From the NCBI GenBank assembly GCA_032622095.1, contig CP136065.1:241035530-241099529 (forward strand): DNA of 64,000 bases. Direction: 5' to 3'. The translations under genes were made by a program, and so were the position numbers. This DNA comes from Siphonodentalium dalli. Taxonomy: Eukaryota; Mollusca; Scaphopoda; Gadilida; Siphonodentaliidae. Below are positions 21,700 to 34,181 of this stretch, piece after piece (positions within the stretch are counted from its first letter, which is position 1; every line of letters begins with the position of its first letter). Below the pieces are notes generated by a model that saw only the letters and a program-made list of their open reading frames with translations, had not been told where the DNA came from and ran no database searches.

Positions 21700-22640
21700 C
21701 AGTCAGTTAAAACATGTACATGATGGAAATGAAATAAGATGTGTTTTCTGTGACGTTAGTAAAGCATTAGTAAGGTATGGTACCGTGGACAACTCCACAT
21801 CCACAAACTATTGAAGTCCGGAATTATGGGGGATTTGCATAAACTGATTGAATCACATCTTGAAAGCCGACAACGTGTTATTATCGATGGCTCAAGTTCT
21901 CAGTTGTAGAATGTTTCTGCTGGAGTTACTCAAGGATCTATCTTAGGTCCTCTTTTTATCTTGATATACATAAATGACATAACTGAATCTATTACATGCA
22001 ACATACGCCTTTTCGCTGACGACACTTCGATTTTCCTAACCATTGAAGACCCCAACCTTGCTGCAAAAGTTATCAACAAGACTTAGAAACTTTAATGAAA
22101 TGGTCGACTAAATGGCTTGTCAAATTTAATCCATTGAAGACCGAATCTCTCTTGGTTTCTCAAAAAGATACACCCGTATTACACCCACCCTTGGCACTGG
22201 GAGATACAATCCTCAGACATAGAGAAAGTTCAATATGAAATGGCTAGAATTGTAACATGGGCAACAATTAGCGCAAGTAAAGACACAGGCTGGAAATTAC
22301 TATAATCGCGATGGAGAAAACACAAACTCTGCCAATTTTTCAAAATGATCAAAGGAGGCACCATCCATACTGAGACATCCATCTTGTACGCCCAATTGAT
22401 TCTTACGATAGCGGTTATACTTTCATTTCGATCACATAAGGTTGCCACCCAATATCACATACAACTATTACATGAATTCAATTTTTCCATCTGCTATAAG
22501 TGAGTGGAACTCTCTACCTGACACCATACACAATTGTAATACAATTGATGATTTCAAAAACTCACTAAATGCAATTACAAGGCGCATCCCAATTTACTAC
22601 TACCAGTTTTGCAGACCACAAGTACTCCATTCTCGCTTAA
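21700..22640 (+). pseudogene. Non-LTR retrotransposon reverse-transcriptase relic
   Basis: Broken plus-strand reading shows reverse-transcriptase motifs in order: FCDVSKA near 21756, GVTQGSILGPLF near 21920, and the catalytic-box equivalent FADD near 22014, then a C-terminal stretch with FPSAISEWNSLPDTI near 22477. At least one in-frame TAG (after SSSQL, near 21907) and several frame changes break it. The motif set fits a CR1/Jockey-like element. Both ends are lost. It is not a functional gene. Confidence 0.8.
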
Positions 22641-22654
22641 GATTGAAATGCAGT

Positions 22655-23075
22655 AGTTATACCCCCCCCCGCAACGAGTTGTTGGGGGGGGGGTGTATAC
22701 TGGAATCAGCTTGTACGTCTGTCCGTGGACACAATTTTGTCCGAGCTTTTATTCCTACATTTTCTGGTCAATATTTTTAAAACTTGGCACAGATATTTAG
22801 TACCTTGGGAACCTGTGCACCTGCGATTATGACATCTGTCCGACACTTTTTGGTGGAGCTATCCCCCTTTTTCGACATAGAAATATTTTTGCAACATGCA
22901 TAATTTTGTCTGAGCTTTTATTCCTACATTTTTAGGTCAATGTTTTTTAAATCTTGGCACTGATATTTAGTACCATCGGAACCTGTGCACCTGCGATTAT
23001 GATATCTGTCCGACTTTTTTTTGTGGAGTTATTCCCCTTTTATGACTTAGAACATTTTGGGACAATCACACCTCT
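22655..23075. repeat. Dispersed repeat (CTTGGCACAGATATTTAGTACC family)
   Basis: Starts with a C-run/G-run hairpin (ACCCCCCCCCGC ... GGGGGGGGGT at 22661-22694), followed by two direct copies of a unit with TTTTATTCCTACATTTT and CTTGGCAC(A/T)GATATTTAGTAC. An inverted relative lies at 40850-41620. No gene. Confidence 0.7.
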
Positions 23076-23394
23076 AGTTTGAACTATGACCTATTGAGTA
23101 ATCACATTAAAACATCCCACTATGTCATTGTGACAAAATAGAAACAGCACATCATTACTTATTGGAATGTCTTGAATACAATGGTCCGGGACCGAACTTC
23201 GATGCATCAAACAGAATGTTATTTTATCAGTAAATATTCTTTTGTGCAGATCACAGGAACTCGGTCATGGTGAAAATATTTGACGCGGTTCAAACATTTA
23301 TTTTGAAAAAAGCGATTTTCATAACTTTAAAATTTAAAAAGTAAAGCATGAGCTCAAATTATTTGGTGACAAGTGAAGTACATGAATCATATGC

Positions 23395-23745
23395 AAGCCT
23401 GATAATAAGGTGCCTGTCATTTGCAGAATGAGGTCCACAGAGGGTGAATTTAATGATGCTATCCTGCATAGCAGGCTAGCACCACTCAATTCACCCTATG
23501 GGGACCTCATTCTGCTTAGGCCTCATCTTCTCTTGAAAGTTTCTTTATTATCAAATTTCTGTAGAAACTTCTTCACATAGATTCTAATTCTTTTTTACTT
23601 TAGTTTATCCCCAAATTGGCAGAGGACACATTCCATAATCGATGTTACCAATGGGTGTACATCACAATATTCACCCTCTGGGGACCTCATTCTGCATGGC
23701 CTCATCTGCTAAGGGAGACATAGACTCTGATTGAGGTTCCCAAAT
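23395..23745. mobile_element. hAT-like GAATGAGGTCCCC palindrome element, partial
   Basis: Left hairpin CAGAATGAGGTCCACAGAGG ... CTATGGGGACCTCATTCTGC at 23423-23514, followed by family-specific TAGGCCTCATCTTCTC and a second half with CACCCTCTGGGGACCTCATT (23670-23690). The ends are diverged and no 8-bp duplication was identified. Confidence 0.6.
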
Positions 23746-24119
23746 GGTGAATATCGTGATGTACCATAACATAATATGTCCCTTTTTCAATAATGGGCAT
23801 ATAAAAAATTGTAGCAATTAGTTCCTGGTTTGCAATTTTTTTTCCCATAAATGCACTGGACAAATTGCTGCAGTCTGAAACACATATAATCGCAAACCCA
23901 TTGTTTCCACAAAAACGGGGAAATGACTAGCTTTGGCACAGTTACAATCATAAATATAAATAACTAGATTTACATCCAACTTTTTCATAATGAAAGTGTC
24001 AATGACCCTGTAGCTCAACATTGACAGGGGATAATTTCATGTGTTAGTCAATAGAGCGATTAGGAATGCGAAAGTTGACAGCTAACTAATACTTGGTGTC
24101 AACATAAAGAATATAAAGT

Positions 24120-26110
24120 AAATCCAAGATGGCCACTGGTGGTCATGTTTTCCAATGAAGTTCAAAGATTTGATAGCTCCCATCTGGTTTTCTCCCTGAA
24201 GATCAATATGAATTTTTTGTGACAATCAAATGATGGATGTGGTCTGTAGGTGTGCTAAAAGATTTAGTCATGCAAAGAGTAAAATCCAAGATGACTGATG
24301 GTGGCCATGTTTTTAACGAAATTTGGAATGAAAGTCAATGACACTGTAGCTCAACTTGGAGAGGGGATAATTTCATGTGTTACAGTCAATGGAGCGACTG
24401 GGAATGTGGAAAGTTGATATGTCTAAGATATACTAGATGTGAACGTGAAGAGATATGTATAAAGTAAAATCCAAGATAGCCATGTTTTCCAATGAAATTC
24501 AAAAAAATTGGATAGCTCCCGTGTGGTGGTCACCCCAAAGATAAATATGAAGTTTGGTGACCATTAGATGAGGGATGTGGTCTGTAGGTGTGCTGAAGGA
24601 TTTAGTCATGCAAAGTGTAAAATTCAAGATGGCTGCCAGTGGCCATGTTTTTTAACAAATTCGGAAAAATTAGATGACACCCATCTCGTGGTCATCACGA
24701 ACATCCATGTGAAGTTTAGTGATGATCAGACAAGGGATGTCGTCTGTAAGGTGTACCAAAGGATTTAGTAAAATACAAGATGGCCACTGCAATCTAAAAA
24801 GATTTAGTCATGCAAAGAGTAAACTCCAAATTTCCTGCCGGCAGCTAGGTTTTTCATAAAAAAAAATTCAATTCGAAAGCTCTCATCTAGAGGTGATCCT
24901 AAACATGCCTGTAAACTTTCCAAACAATTCTCCAATAAATGTGGGCTATAGGGTGTGCCGATAGATTCAAATTTGAAATCCAACACATCTGCTGGCGGCC
25001 ATGTTATATAACGAATTTCGGGAAATAAATTGATGGCTCCCATCTAGAGGTCACCCCGAAAATCATATGAAGTTTGGTGATGATCGGATGAGGGAGGTGG
25101 CTTGTAGGGTGTGTCAAAGGATTTAGTCATACAAAGAGAAAAATCCAAGTTGACCACTGTCAGCCATGTTTTTAAATGAAATATCGGAAAAAGTTGAGGG
25201 CTCCCATCTGGAGGTCACCCCGATGATTCATATAAAGTTTGGTGATGATCAGATGAGGGATGTGGTCTGTAGGGTGTGCCAGGCAAAGAGCAAAATCCAA
25301 GATGGCTGCTGGCGGCAATGTTTTTTGGTCGAATGACCCTTCAATGACTCATTCCCATCAATATTAACATCCAGAACAAATTTTATGAACAGATGAACAG
25401 TCCGGCCTGTTGCCTGTGCTATTTGATTGAATTTTGAAATCAAAGATAGCAGCTGGTGGCCATGTTTTTTTGCCGATTGACCCCAAAATGATTAGTTACA
25501 ATCTATATGTCAATGTCAGCAGCCATGAAAAATTTCATAATAATCCGACCAAACATACGACCTGAACTCCATGCTAATGGATTTACATTGTTTAAAACTG
25601 AAAACCAAGATGGCTGACAGCGGCCATGTTTTTTTGCCGAATGACTCGTTCCAATCTGCTTGTCAGTCAAGTAAAATCCAAGTTGGCCATGTTTTTCAAC
25701 CAAATATCAGATTTATGGCTCCCATCTGGAGGTCACCCCAATGATCCATATAAAGTTTGGTGATGATCGGATGAGGGATGTTGTGTGTAGGGTAGGGTGT
25801 GCCAAAGGATTTAGCCATGCAAAGCGAAAAATCAAAGATGGCCGCTGGTGGCCATTTTTTTTTTATATTTTTGGTCAAACAACCTTACAATGACCCATCT
25901 ACATGTCAATGTTAACATCCAGGACAAATTTCATTATCAGACAAACTGTACAGCCTGTAGTCGCGCTAATAGCCAAAATGACTCGTTCCGATCAACAGCG
26001 ATGACAAATTTCATAATGATCCGACCAAATGTACGACCTGAAGCCCGTGCTAATGGAAATTGTTGATGGACACATGCACAGACGATGGTACCAAGCCATG
26101 GCAATAGCTC
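24120..26110. repeat. Satellite-like dispersed repeat, cluster 2
   Basis: About eleven degenerate copies of the roughly 180-bp unit seen at 1-1045, here mostly reversed, with phrases such as AAATCCAAGATGG, GGTGATGATCGGATGAGGGA and TTTAGTCATGCAAAGAG. Open frames such as 24568-24768 and 25249-25443 are repeat readings. No gene seen. Confidence 0.8.
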
Positions 26111-26639
26111 AAACTTGACAAGTCAAGTTGAGCTAAAAATGGGCAGAGGGCAAATTTTATGTTTTATCTGGAAAACATTCACACAAAAGAAAATTTCAGT
26201 GATGAAGGCGGTGCCTGAGAAACATTAATTTTTATTAAAATCATAAATATATTAAATAAATTGCTAGATTTATATCCAAAAAGGCAATGTCAATAGCTCA
26301 ACTTTATGAAGTTAAGTTGAGCTAAAAAAGGGGTTTGAGGGTAAATTTTATTTTAAATATTCCAACAGTTAACGTTCATGGACAGTTCTAGATAATGAAG
26401 CAGTATCCGATAGACTGATCAATAGGTCATCGGAACGTAATTTGATGGTTTCAGCATTGAAAAAAGTTTACATCAAAATTATCCAAATAAAGATCAAATT
26501 GAGGTGGGGACTAAAAATATGTTTAGAAGGGGGTGTAAAACTATGTTTTTTTGTATTAGCCTAATCACTGGTCAAATAGTAGATTTTTGTATGTGCCTGT
26601 TGGCAGAGCATACGGCAAACTAATACATTTTTATGTGGA

Positions 26640-27282
26640 ATTTTAACCATGTTTAATCCTTACCAGACCAGATGTACCTGTTGGGAGACGGGGGAGAACT
26701 GATAAACAATATGGAGTTTTAACCATGTTTAATCCTCTGCCAGACCGGATATACCTGTTGGGAGACGGGGGAGAACTGATAAACAATATGGAGTTTTAAC
26801 CATGTTTAATCCTTACCAGACCGGATGTACACGTCGGGAGACGGGGGAGAACTGATAAACAATATGGAGTTTTAACCATGTTTAATCCTTACCAGACCGG
26901 ATGTACCTGTTGGGAGAGATGGAGAACACTGATAAACAATATGGAGTTTTAACCATGTTTAATCCTTACCAGACCAGATGTACCCGTTGGGAGATGGGGG
27001 AGAACTGATAAACTACGTTGAGTTTTAACCATGTTTAATCCTTACCAGACCAGATGTACCTGTTGGGAGACGGGGAGAACACTGATAAACAATATGGAGT
27101 TTTAACCATGTTTAATCTTCTGCCAGACCGGATATACCTGTTGGGAGACGGGGGAGAACTGATAAACAATATGGAGTTTTAACCATGTTTAATCTTCTGC
27201 CAGACCAGATGTACCCGTTGGGAGACGGGGGAGAACTGATAAACTACGTTGAGTTTTAACCATGTTTAATCTTCTGCCAATG
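26640..27282. repeat. About 77-bp minisatellite, roughly nine copies
   Basis: Tandem units with TTTTAACCATGTTTAATC, CCAGACCGGATGTACC and GAGAACTGATAAACAATATG. Units differ by a few substitutions and small indels, for example CTTACCAGACC versus TTCTGCCAGACC. Confidence 0.9.
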
Positions 27283-29100
27283 CAGATCATGTAAACCATT
27301 CACAGCAACCAGCTCGATCTCTCGTCACAATTTACTGTATATACACACAATATCCAACTTAAAACAGCATCGCATGAACTCTGTTCTATTTATAGATGTA
27401 TACAAAACTGTAAAAAAGCATGTCAAAAATAGAAAAGATGCTAGTAACAATGTTGAATGCAACACAAACAGCCAAATTATCAACATTTAATATCAGATGA
27501 GTCTATAAATCTAGAGATCATCTCTGAAGTAACAGGGTAGTTTATAATTTTACGATGTTTTTCCATTTTTGGGAATAGAAAACACTTTGCTAATAATTTT
27601 GGAGTTTCCTTCGCCTGGAAATTGTTCAAAATTTGTTCAAGAAAAAATTTCTTACCAACCTAAGTCAAGTCAAGATTCTTGAATGCTGGTTAGCAATATT
27701 AAAAATAACTAATATTAATCAAGGTGGTCTTCGCACCATTTTCATTAGGATGTTCATACTTTTGTTTATAAACTTCAATATTTTTATAAGGAGATTCAGA
27801 ATTTTTGTCCCCAACAAGAGCACCATCACGGTGGCTTACACTAATGCTCTAAATAATCGACCCCTTAACCACAGCAGAATTATGGGTAACTTTTCAGGAT
27901 TTAGTCGGAAATATGGCTTGTTGCCATTCATCAGAAAGCTCTCTCAGGAAAGGTCACTCAGTTGATAAGATGCAACCATCTAGTCAAAATTAGATTGCTT
28001 GCACTTCACAGGAATTTACAATTCTTCCAAGAAAAAAAAGTTGTTAAACAAAGGCAAATGCTGACATTTCTATGCTTAATTCCAAAACAGGATAAAGTTG
28101 AGACAACTAATACAACAAATAAGATGGAAAACATACTAAATGCATACAAGAAGATATGCCTAATCTCAGCACCATTCTCCAAAAATATTCACTGCACACC
28201 GGAAGATATGCGTACTCTTAGCACCTTCTCCAAAAATATTAACTCCATACCAGAAGATATGCCTACTCTTAGCACCTTCTCCAAAAATATTAACTCCGTA
28301 CCAGAAGATGTGTCTACTTTAGATCTTAGCACCTTCTCCAAAATTATTAAGGTTCAAAAGTACGGAGAGGAATGATATTCAAATAAACAATTCATCGAAC
28401 AAGTTCCTAATAAAGACAATGACGTTGATTGAAAACGATCACCATGGCAACGATCACCATGGCATGTTTGAAGATTACTCTCTCCGAATATTTATATATT
28501 ATCTGAAAGGATTAAAACCTGCAGCAAGCATTTAAAATCATGATAGCTATAGGTTGATCAATAATGTTTGGGAGATCAAGAACTAACAAAAAACTAATTA
28601 TTTATAGCATAGCTAGTTAGCATTTTGCTCTTGTGATCTCAAAGGTTATAGGTATCTGAATATTAAGTTTGTTGGAAAATCCACCGACAAACATGGTCTG
28701 CACAATTTTCAGTTATTTTTCATTTTCAAGGCTTGCATTTTGATGGCTACATTTGGTTTTTCACTGATATTTAACTCCTCCACTCTGCATATCACTCAAA
28801 AAGAGTTAAACATTTCGGCAGAGAGATGACAGCTACTCTAGTGAAAATAAGGGTGTGAAGTAGAAATCTGAACACTACCTAATTACAAATCAATACCAAA
28901 ACTTGAATATTGTCCTGAAACTAATAGCGTTGCTAAAATTTTGTGAACTAATGACTGAAGTCTGATGTCAAGCATGCCTTCTCAGGTCCGACATCATTAC
29001 ATGCACAACGATTTATGTTTCATAAGGAGTTGGGGTGAACTTGGTTTTGTCGATCAAATATTTAAGAATACTGTGGGGTTCTCATGCAACTCTCTAATCA
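27283..29100. other. Intergenic sequence with a repeat-bearing open frame
   Basis: Mostly AT-rich and unrecognised. Contains overlapping plus-strand open frames at 27633-27965 and 27962-28375 (the latter listed separately). No splice-bounded conserved exon was recognised. Confidence 0.45.
27962..28375 (+). other. Unrecognised open frame with 17-residue tandem repeats
   Basis: 137 codons from ATG. The second half has three to four copies of a 51-bp unit, read as STFSKNINSIPEDMPTL and variants. The 51-bp period keeps the frame open, which can happen by chance in a minisatellite. No domain, signal peptide or conserved motif was seen and there is no recognisable neighbour. I do not assign a function and doubt it is a gene. 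Confidence 0.25.
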
Positions 29101-29850
29101 CCCAAACAGAGCCTTATATTAATTAAGCCGAATATCCTATATTGGATATACGTCTCCAGAACTCTCTATTAACATCAGGTTCTGTATTGAAGGGATTCCC
29201 TTGATTTCATTGGAGAGTGGCGTAGACTGCGCACAATTTCATTGGTTTATGGCATAACAGATCACTTCACAGACAGGAGGTCAATGACGTGTTGACAATT
29301 TTCACACACATTGTCAAACTCAAATATCATTGAAAAACTGAATACAGGCGATATATCCATAATTAAGTTTACTCATCACAATATAGGAGACATCATTTTC
29401 GAGTTTCTATCAGTCAACAATATGCATGACTGATTATTCTTTCGGATATGCTTCTGACACAAAGTCATTACGCTTCTCTTTTTGACAAAGTCTCTTGAAC
29501 TCTCCACAGATGCTTTCTTGAGCTCGGTCAACAAAGCGCATGAAATCTCCCAGTTTAGACACCTGAGGGTTGAGTACTTCCAACAATTTTATTGTAAATT
29601 TCGACTCGGTTCGGCTGCTCATTGCTCTTGATTTGCGGCATGGCTCGCATCTGGTTGTATTTACAACTATTTCTAAATGCTACGATTCTCACAAACATTT
29701 ACTACACCTGCACTCCATATTTGGAAATGGTTTATTACGTCATGTTGGAAATGCTGCGTCATCATAGAAATGATATATAATGGACACATCTAGAGACATA
29801 TATACGTTAGGATATTCGTCGGCTTTTCAAATAGACTGATTAATGATGTA
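29100..29850. repeat. Inverted-repeat arm, left (partner at 31845-32730)
   Basis: Resembles the reverse complement of 31845-32730: GCACTCCATATTTGGAAATG and GGCATAACAGATCACTTCAC have complementary partners there. Ends carry ATATACGTCTC and GTCGGCTTTTCAAA. This arm keeps the undisturbed site ATGTTAATAGAGAG (in complement), which is split by a TTAA element in the right arm. The minus frame 29434-29622 is unrecognised. Confidence 0.75.
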
Positions 29851-29950
29851 AATGCTAAAATGCATTGGAAGATAGATTGCTTGAAAAACAGTAGGAAAGT
29901 ATTCCTTAAAATTATCCATATATGCATTCTTTCCAGAATTCTTGGAAAAA

Positions 29951-31060
29951 AATCCATGACCAAATATAGAAATCACTAGCCACGCAAAGTCTATTTCCCT
30001 TTTTTCTCAGGACCGCGCACATCCATTTTTCTCCATATTAATGCCTGAGAACACAGGTAATTATTTTTAATGGCCATATTGAATAGGATACCAAATTTTT
30101 AATTAAATCGAAGCTTGCTATTTTCCTAGTTAATTTCTGGTAAACAATATGAACAACAAAACAAACAAAAATGAACAAGATAAAAGGACAAAATTAAACA
30201 TTTCCAGATGAACAAAGAGGAATATCTTTTGAATAGGAGAGAAACAAATCAATCAATTAATCGATCAATCATGAAACCAATAAACATAGATTATCTCCAT
30301 ATCAAATTTCATGAGATCAATATTGATGTAACATCAGATTAAGTACAGTTTACAAACAAGTGAGGCCATGCAAAGTCAATATCCTTGTTTCTCATGACAA
30401 AACATTTTGAAAAGCAGACGCGCACGATTTTAGATTCGCATCGGCTAGTTCCAGGTATAATTTCAGTTGCCCGTGACCAATATTTCCCAAACAGATGTCA
30501 GTGAAAGGTCTGTTGATCGATTGTCTGCTTTATTTTGTCAAAATCACCCAGTGAAGCATCAGTGACATGTATTTTACTGACATAGCAATTGTCACTCTTC
30601 ACGATTAACACGTTTGAACCTAGTTACAAATTCCAGTAATGAATACAATTGGAAATCTGTCCTGGGAAATGGGTGTGTTCTATCTAACTTCTGTCCATGT
30701 TTGTATAAAAAACATACCGCAATTATTTCATACACAATAAATCCCCCCCCCCCCCCAACATATTAATGCCATTGTATTTTCGTAACACGTTTAACAAGTT
30801 GTGTTAAATCATAAACGGCATCTTTACGTTGATCTAAGTTAACAAAATGTGCAATTTTCTCTATAATGAAACATGCTGCAGGCTTTTCTAATATGAAATC
30901 ACCATATTCTGTTCTGATGGTATCATGCAAGGGTTGGGGGGGGGATAAAAAGGTTGAAAGTGCAGGGTTTCAGGACCATGTGCGCGGTCCTGAGAAAAAA
31001 GGGAAATAGACTTTGCGTGGCTAGTGATTTCTATATTTGGTCATGTTTTCTGAGGTATTA
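29951..31060. mobile_element. Inverted-repeat element between the two arms
   Basis: Inverted arms of about 75 bp at 29955-30030 and 30977-31055 (ATGACCAAATATAGAAATCA, ACGCAAAGTCTATTTCCC, CTCAGGACCGCGCACAT and complements) bound about 950 bp of AT-rich sequence without an open frame. A C run lies at 30744-30757. Likely a non-autonomous DNA element; no target duplication resolved. Confidence 0.65.
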
Positions 31061-31844
31061 GGATGTAGATGGATTTTGATGATAATTTCCACAAATGATT
31101 AATGGTATTGTCCCCATTATAGTTGACTTCTTCCAAACATCGTTCATGGAATTTTCATCAGATATCTACGAAAATATTATCTGCAAGTTATGCCTCTGGG
31201 AATACTACTTTATCCATCAAATCAAATACTTCTCAAATTGAATACTGAATAAAATATTTCATGATGTTGACCACACATTAATAAGATACAGGTTTTCGTT
31301 TTTGTTGCTTTAACCAAAATATCCATTAAACAAAGCACTTCCTCATCTAATAACAGGACTCAACGAAGAAATCAATCAAACCAAACTTATCAATAACCAT
31401 ACCTAAAGAAATGTTTGCAATCAACAGATTTACATATGGATTCCTCTGAATAAATTGATATGAAAATCACTCATCAAGTGCTCTTTCAACATCCATGCTA
31501 AATGAACTGGAATAGTTATAGATAGGCGACACTCAGCATTTGTTATTGGAGCAGAAAGGGTCAGGTTAATACGAATCGGGCGGCTGGTTTTAATGGCACA
31601 AGGACCAGTCTAATGTGCAAAATTCGGCAACAACTGTTTCTAATTCATGGAAATAAATGTAAATTTTAATAACAGATTTTCATCTCAAAGTCGATATAAA
31701 TTGTTTACTGAATGAAAATTGCAATCTAGCTGTCGTCTGCCATTTTTGTTTCTGCGAATCTCATGTCTGTTAATTTGCGCACTAAATTTGAGTAGACTGG
31801 TTCCTGGTCAAAACCTGCAAGAAACTGAAAATATAAGAACCTGA

Positions 31845-32730
31845 CCCCAGTCTCTTTGAAAAGCCAATGAATATTCTAACGGATATACGTCTCTAGATGT
31901 GTCCATTATATTTCATTTCTACATCAACGTGACATTCCCATGATGACGTAATAAATCATTTCCAAATATGGAGTGCGTTCGTGGCATAGTAAATGTTTGT
32001 CAGAATCGTAGTATTTTAGAAATAGTTATAAATACAACAATATGCGAAAGAATAAACAGTCATGAATGTCGTTGACTGATAAAAACAAGTAGATGATGTC
32101 TCCTATATTGCGATGAGTAAAATGAATAATGGATATATCGTCTTTTTTCAGTGTTAGAGTCTGACAATGCGTGGGAAAAATTATAAACACGTCATTGACC
32201 TCTGATCTGTGAAGTGATCTGTTATGCCATAAAACAATGAAATCGCGTGCAGTCTACACCACTCTCCAATGAAATGGAGGGAATCCCTTCCAATACAGAA
32301 CATAATGTTAACCCTTTACCCAACAGAAGGGCCCTGTGCCAATGCATTCTCTTATATATGCGAGTCGACCATAGGTCGCCTCGCATATATAAGAGAATGC
32401 ATTGGCTTAACACATTAAAAATTATAAAATTGTTAAAGAATGTAAGAAAAAATGGTAAAAAGTGTTAAAAAAAAGATTTTTTTTAGGCCAATGCATTCTC
32501 TTATATATGCGAGGCGACCTATGGCACAGGGCATAACTGTAACTATCACAATGTGGTCAATGAGCCGGTTCCAATGATACCCATATTTGTATGGTTCTAT
32601 TGAGACAGACGGAAGATATTTTAGGCTGTTGAAGCTTTATTTGGCCGGTTTGTTGGGTAAAGGGTTAATAGAGAGTTCTAGAGACGTACATCGGATATAG
32701 GATTTCCGTCGGCTTTTCAAAGAGACTGAC
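31845..32730. repeat. Inverted-repeat arm, right, carrying a TTAA insertion
   Basis: Complement of 29100-29850, opening AGTCTCTTTGAAAAGCC and closing GGCTTTTCAAAGAGACT. The piggyBac-like element 32312-32664 is inserted in it. Another copy of the end motif with its flank lies near 18870-18985. Confidence 0.75.
32312..32664. mobile_element. piggyBac-like double-hairpin MITE with a demonstrable empty site
   Basis: TTAA at 32308-32311 and 32665-32668, with ends CCCTTTACCCAACA and TGTTGGGTAAAGGG. The second hairpin is shortened (it ends CGACCTATGGCACAGGG). The inverted duplicate at 29100-29850 has the same flanks with one TTAA and no element, which directly shows the insertion and its target duplication. 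Confidence 0.9.
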
Positions 32731-32869
32731 CTGACATATGTAGCATTGCTGGGATGCCATCAGTAAGATTCAATGAGGTTTATAAGTTTATTGCAGGAGA
32801 GACAAAGATCTGATTACAAAACGTTCATAAATCTTTCTATTGTTCTCAGATGCAAAAATGATATCGCCA

Positions 32870-32985
32870 GAACATTATCAGACAAGTCTTCTCGGTCCAC
32901 AACAGCTTGGGATATTGGTTGGGATGATGCTGTTTTTGGACCGAGTCCCGCCCTGTTGCTCTTCTTTTAGGGACGTTATACTCAG
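32870..32985. repeat. Uninterrupted paralogue of the sequence around 34138-35215
   Basis: In complement, this stretch reads through GGTCCAAAAACAGCATCATC without interruption. The copy at 34138-34181 plus 35173-35215 is split at GCATC by a 991-bp element. It is a useful empty-site reference. Confidence 0.75.
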
Positions 32986-33167
32986 AATCGTGGACGGAAG
33001 TTATATTGCTTGTGTTTTCAGATTAGGTCAAATGGATGGTTTGCGTTTATGAACAGAGGGCAGCCTTTCCCCAAGCATGATGATATCAAACATGCATATA
33101 TCAGAGGTCCATTAAATGTCAAAGCAACGAGATATATAAGTAAACAAACGCTCTATCAGAAAATGCA

Positions 33168-33637
33168 TGTTAACAATATATTTAACGATTGTATCATCAC
33201 TATACCTTTTTCCATCATGGTCATTTTGGATATATGGATATCATTGGAACCGGTTCATTGACCACATTGTGATGGTTACAGTTATACCCTGTGCCAATGC
33301 ATTCTCTTATATATGCGAGTCGACCATAGGTCGCCTCGCATATATAAGAGAATGCATTGGCCTAAAAAAAAACTTTTTTACCATTTTTTCTTACATTCTT
33401 TAACAATTTTAGAATTTTTTCTTACATTTTTTAACAATTTTTATAATATTTTTCTACATTCTTTGACAATTTTATCATTTTTAATATGTGCTAAGCCAAT
33501 GCATTCTCTTATATATGCGAGGCGACCTATGGTCGACTCGCATATATAAGAGAATGCATTGGCACAGGGCCGTTCTGTTAACAATATATATAACGATTGT
33601 ATCATCACTATACCTTTTTCCATCATGGTCATTTTGA
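33168..33637. mobile_element. Truncated double-hairpin MITE between ~60-bp direct repeats
   Basis: Two hairpins of the GCCAATGCATTCTC family (33294-33361 and 33494-33561) in an element that lacks its left terminus and stops at GTTCTGTT in the right one. It is flanked by a roughly 60-bp direct repeat (AACGATTGTATCATCACTAT and flanks) at 33168-33229 and 33576-33637. Normal TTAA ends are missing. Confidence 0.75.
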
Positions 33638-33731
33638 AGAAAGATAAATCACAGACATGTCAGATGAACAATCACATTCAGAGGTTTACATGAATGTTCG
33701 GGCTCCACATTTACATGTAGCATTCTTTTAA

Positions 33732-34123
33732 CCCTTTACCCAACAAACCGGCCAAAACCGGCCAAATAAAGCTTCAACAGCCTAAAATATCTTCGGTCTG
33801 TCTCAATAGAACCATACAAATATGGATATCATTGGAACCGGCTCCTTGACCACATTGTGATAGTTACAGTTATGCCCTGTGCCAATGCATTCTCTTATAT
33901 ATGCGAGTCGACCATAGGTCGCCTCGCATATATAAGAGAATGCATTGGCCTAAACAAAATATTTTTTTAACACTTTTTACCATTTTTTCTTACATTCTCT
34001 AACAATTTTATAATTTTTAATGTGTCAAGCCAATGCATTCTCTTATATATGCGAGGCGACCTATGGTCGACTCGCATATATAAGAGAATGCATTGGCACA
34101 GGGCCGTTCTGTTGGGTAAAGGG
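33732..34123. mobile_element. piggyBac-like double-hairpin MITE, full length
   Basis: TTAA at 33728-33731 and 34124-34127; ends CCCTTTACCCAACA and TGTTGGGTAAAGGG. Internal order matches the copies at 11331 and 50877. Confidence 0.85.
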
Positions 34124-34181
34124 TTAATGAACGTCCGTTATAGAAGAGCAACTGGGCGGGACTCAGTCCAAAAACAGCATC

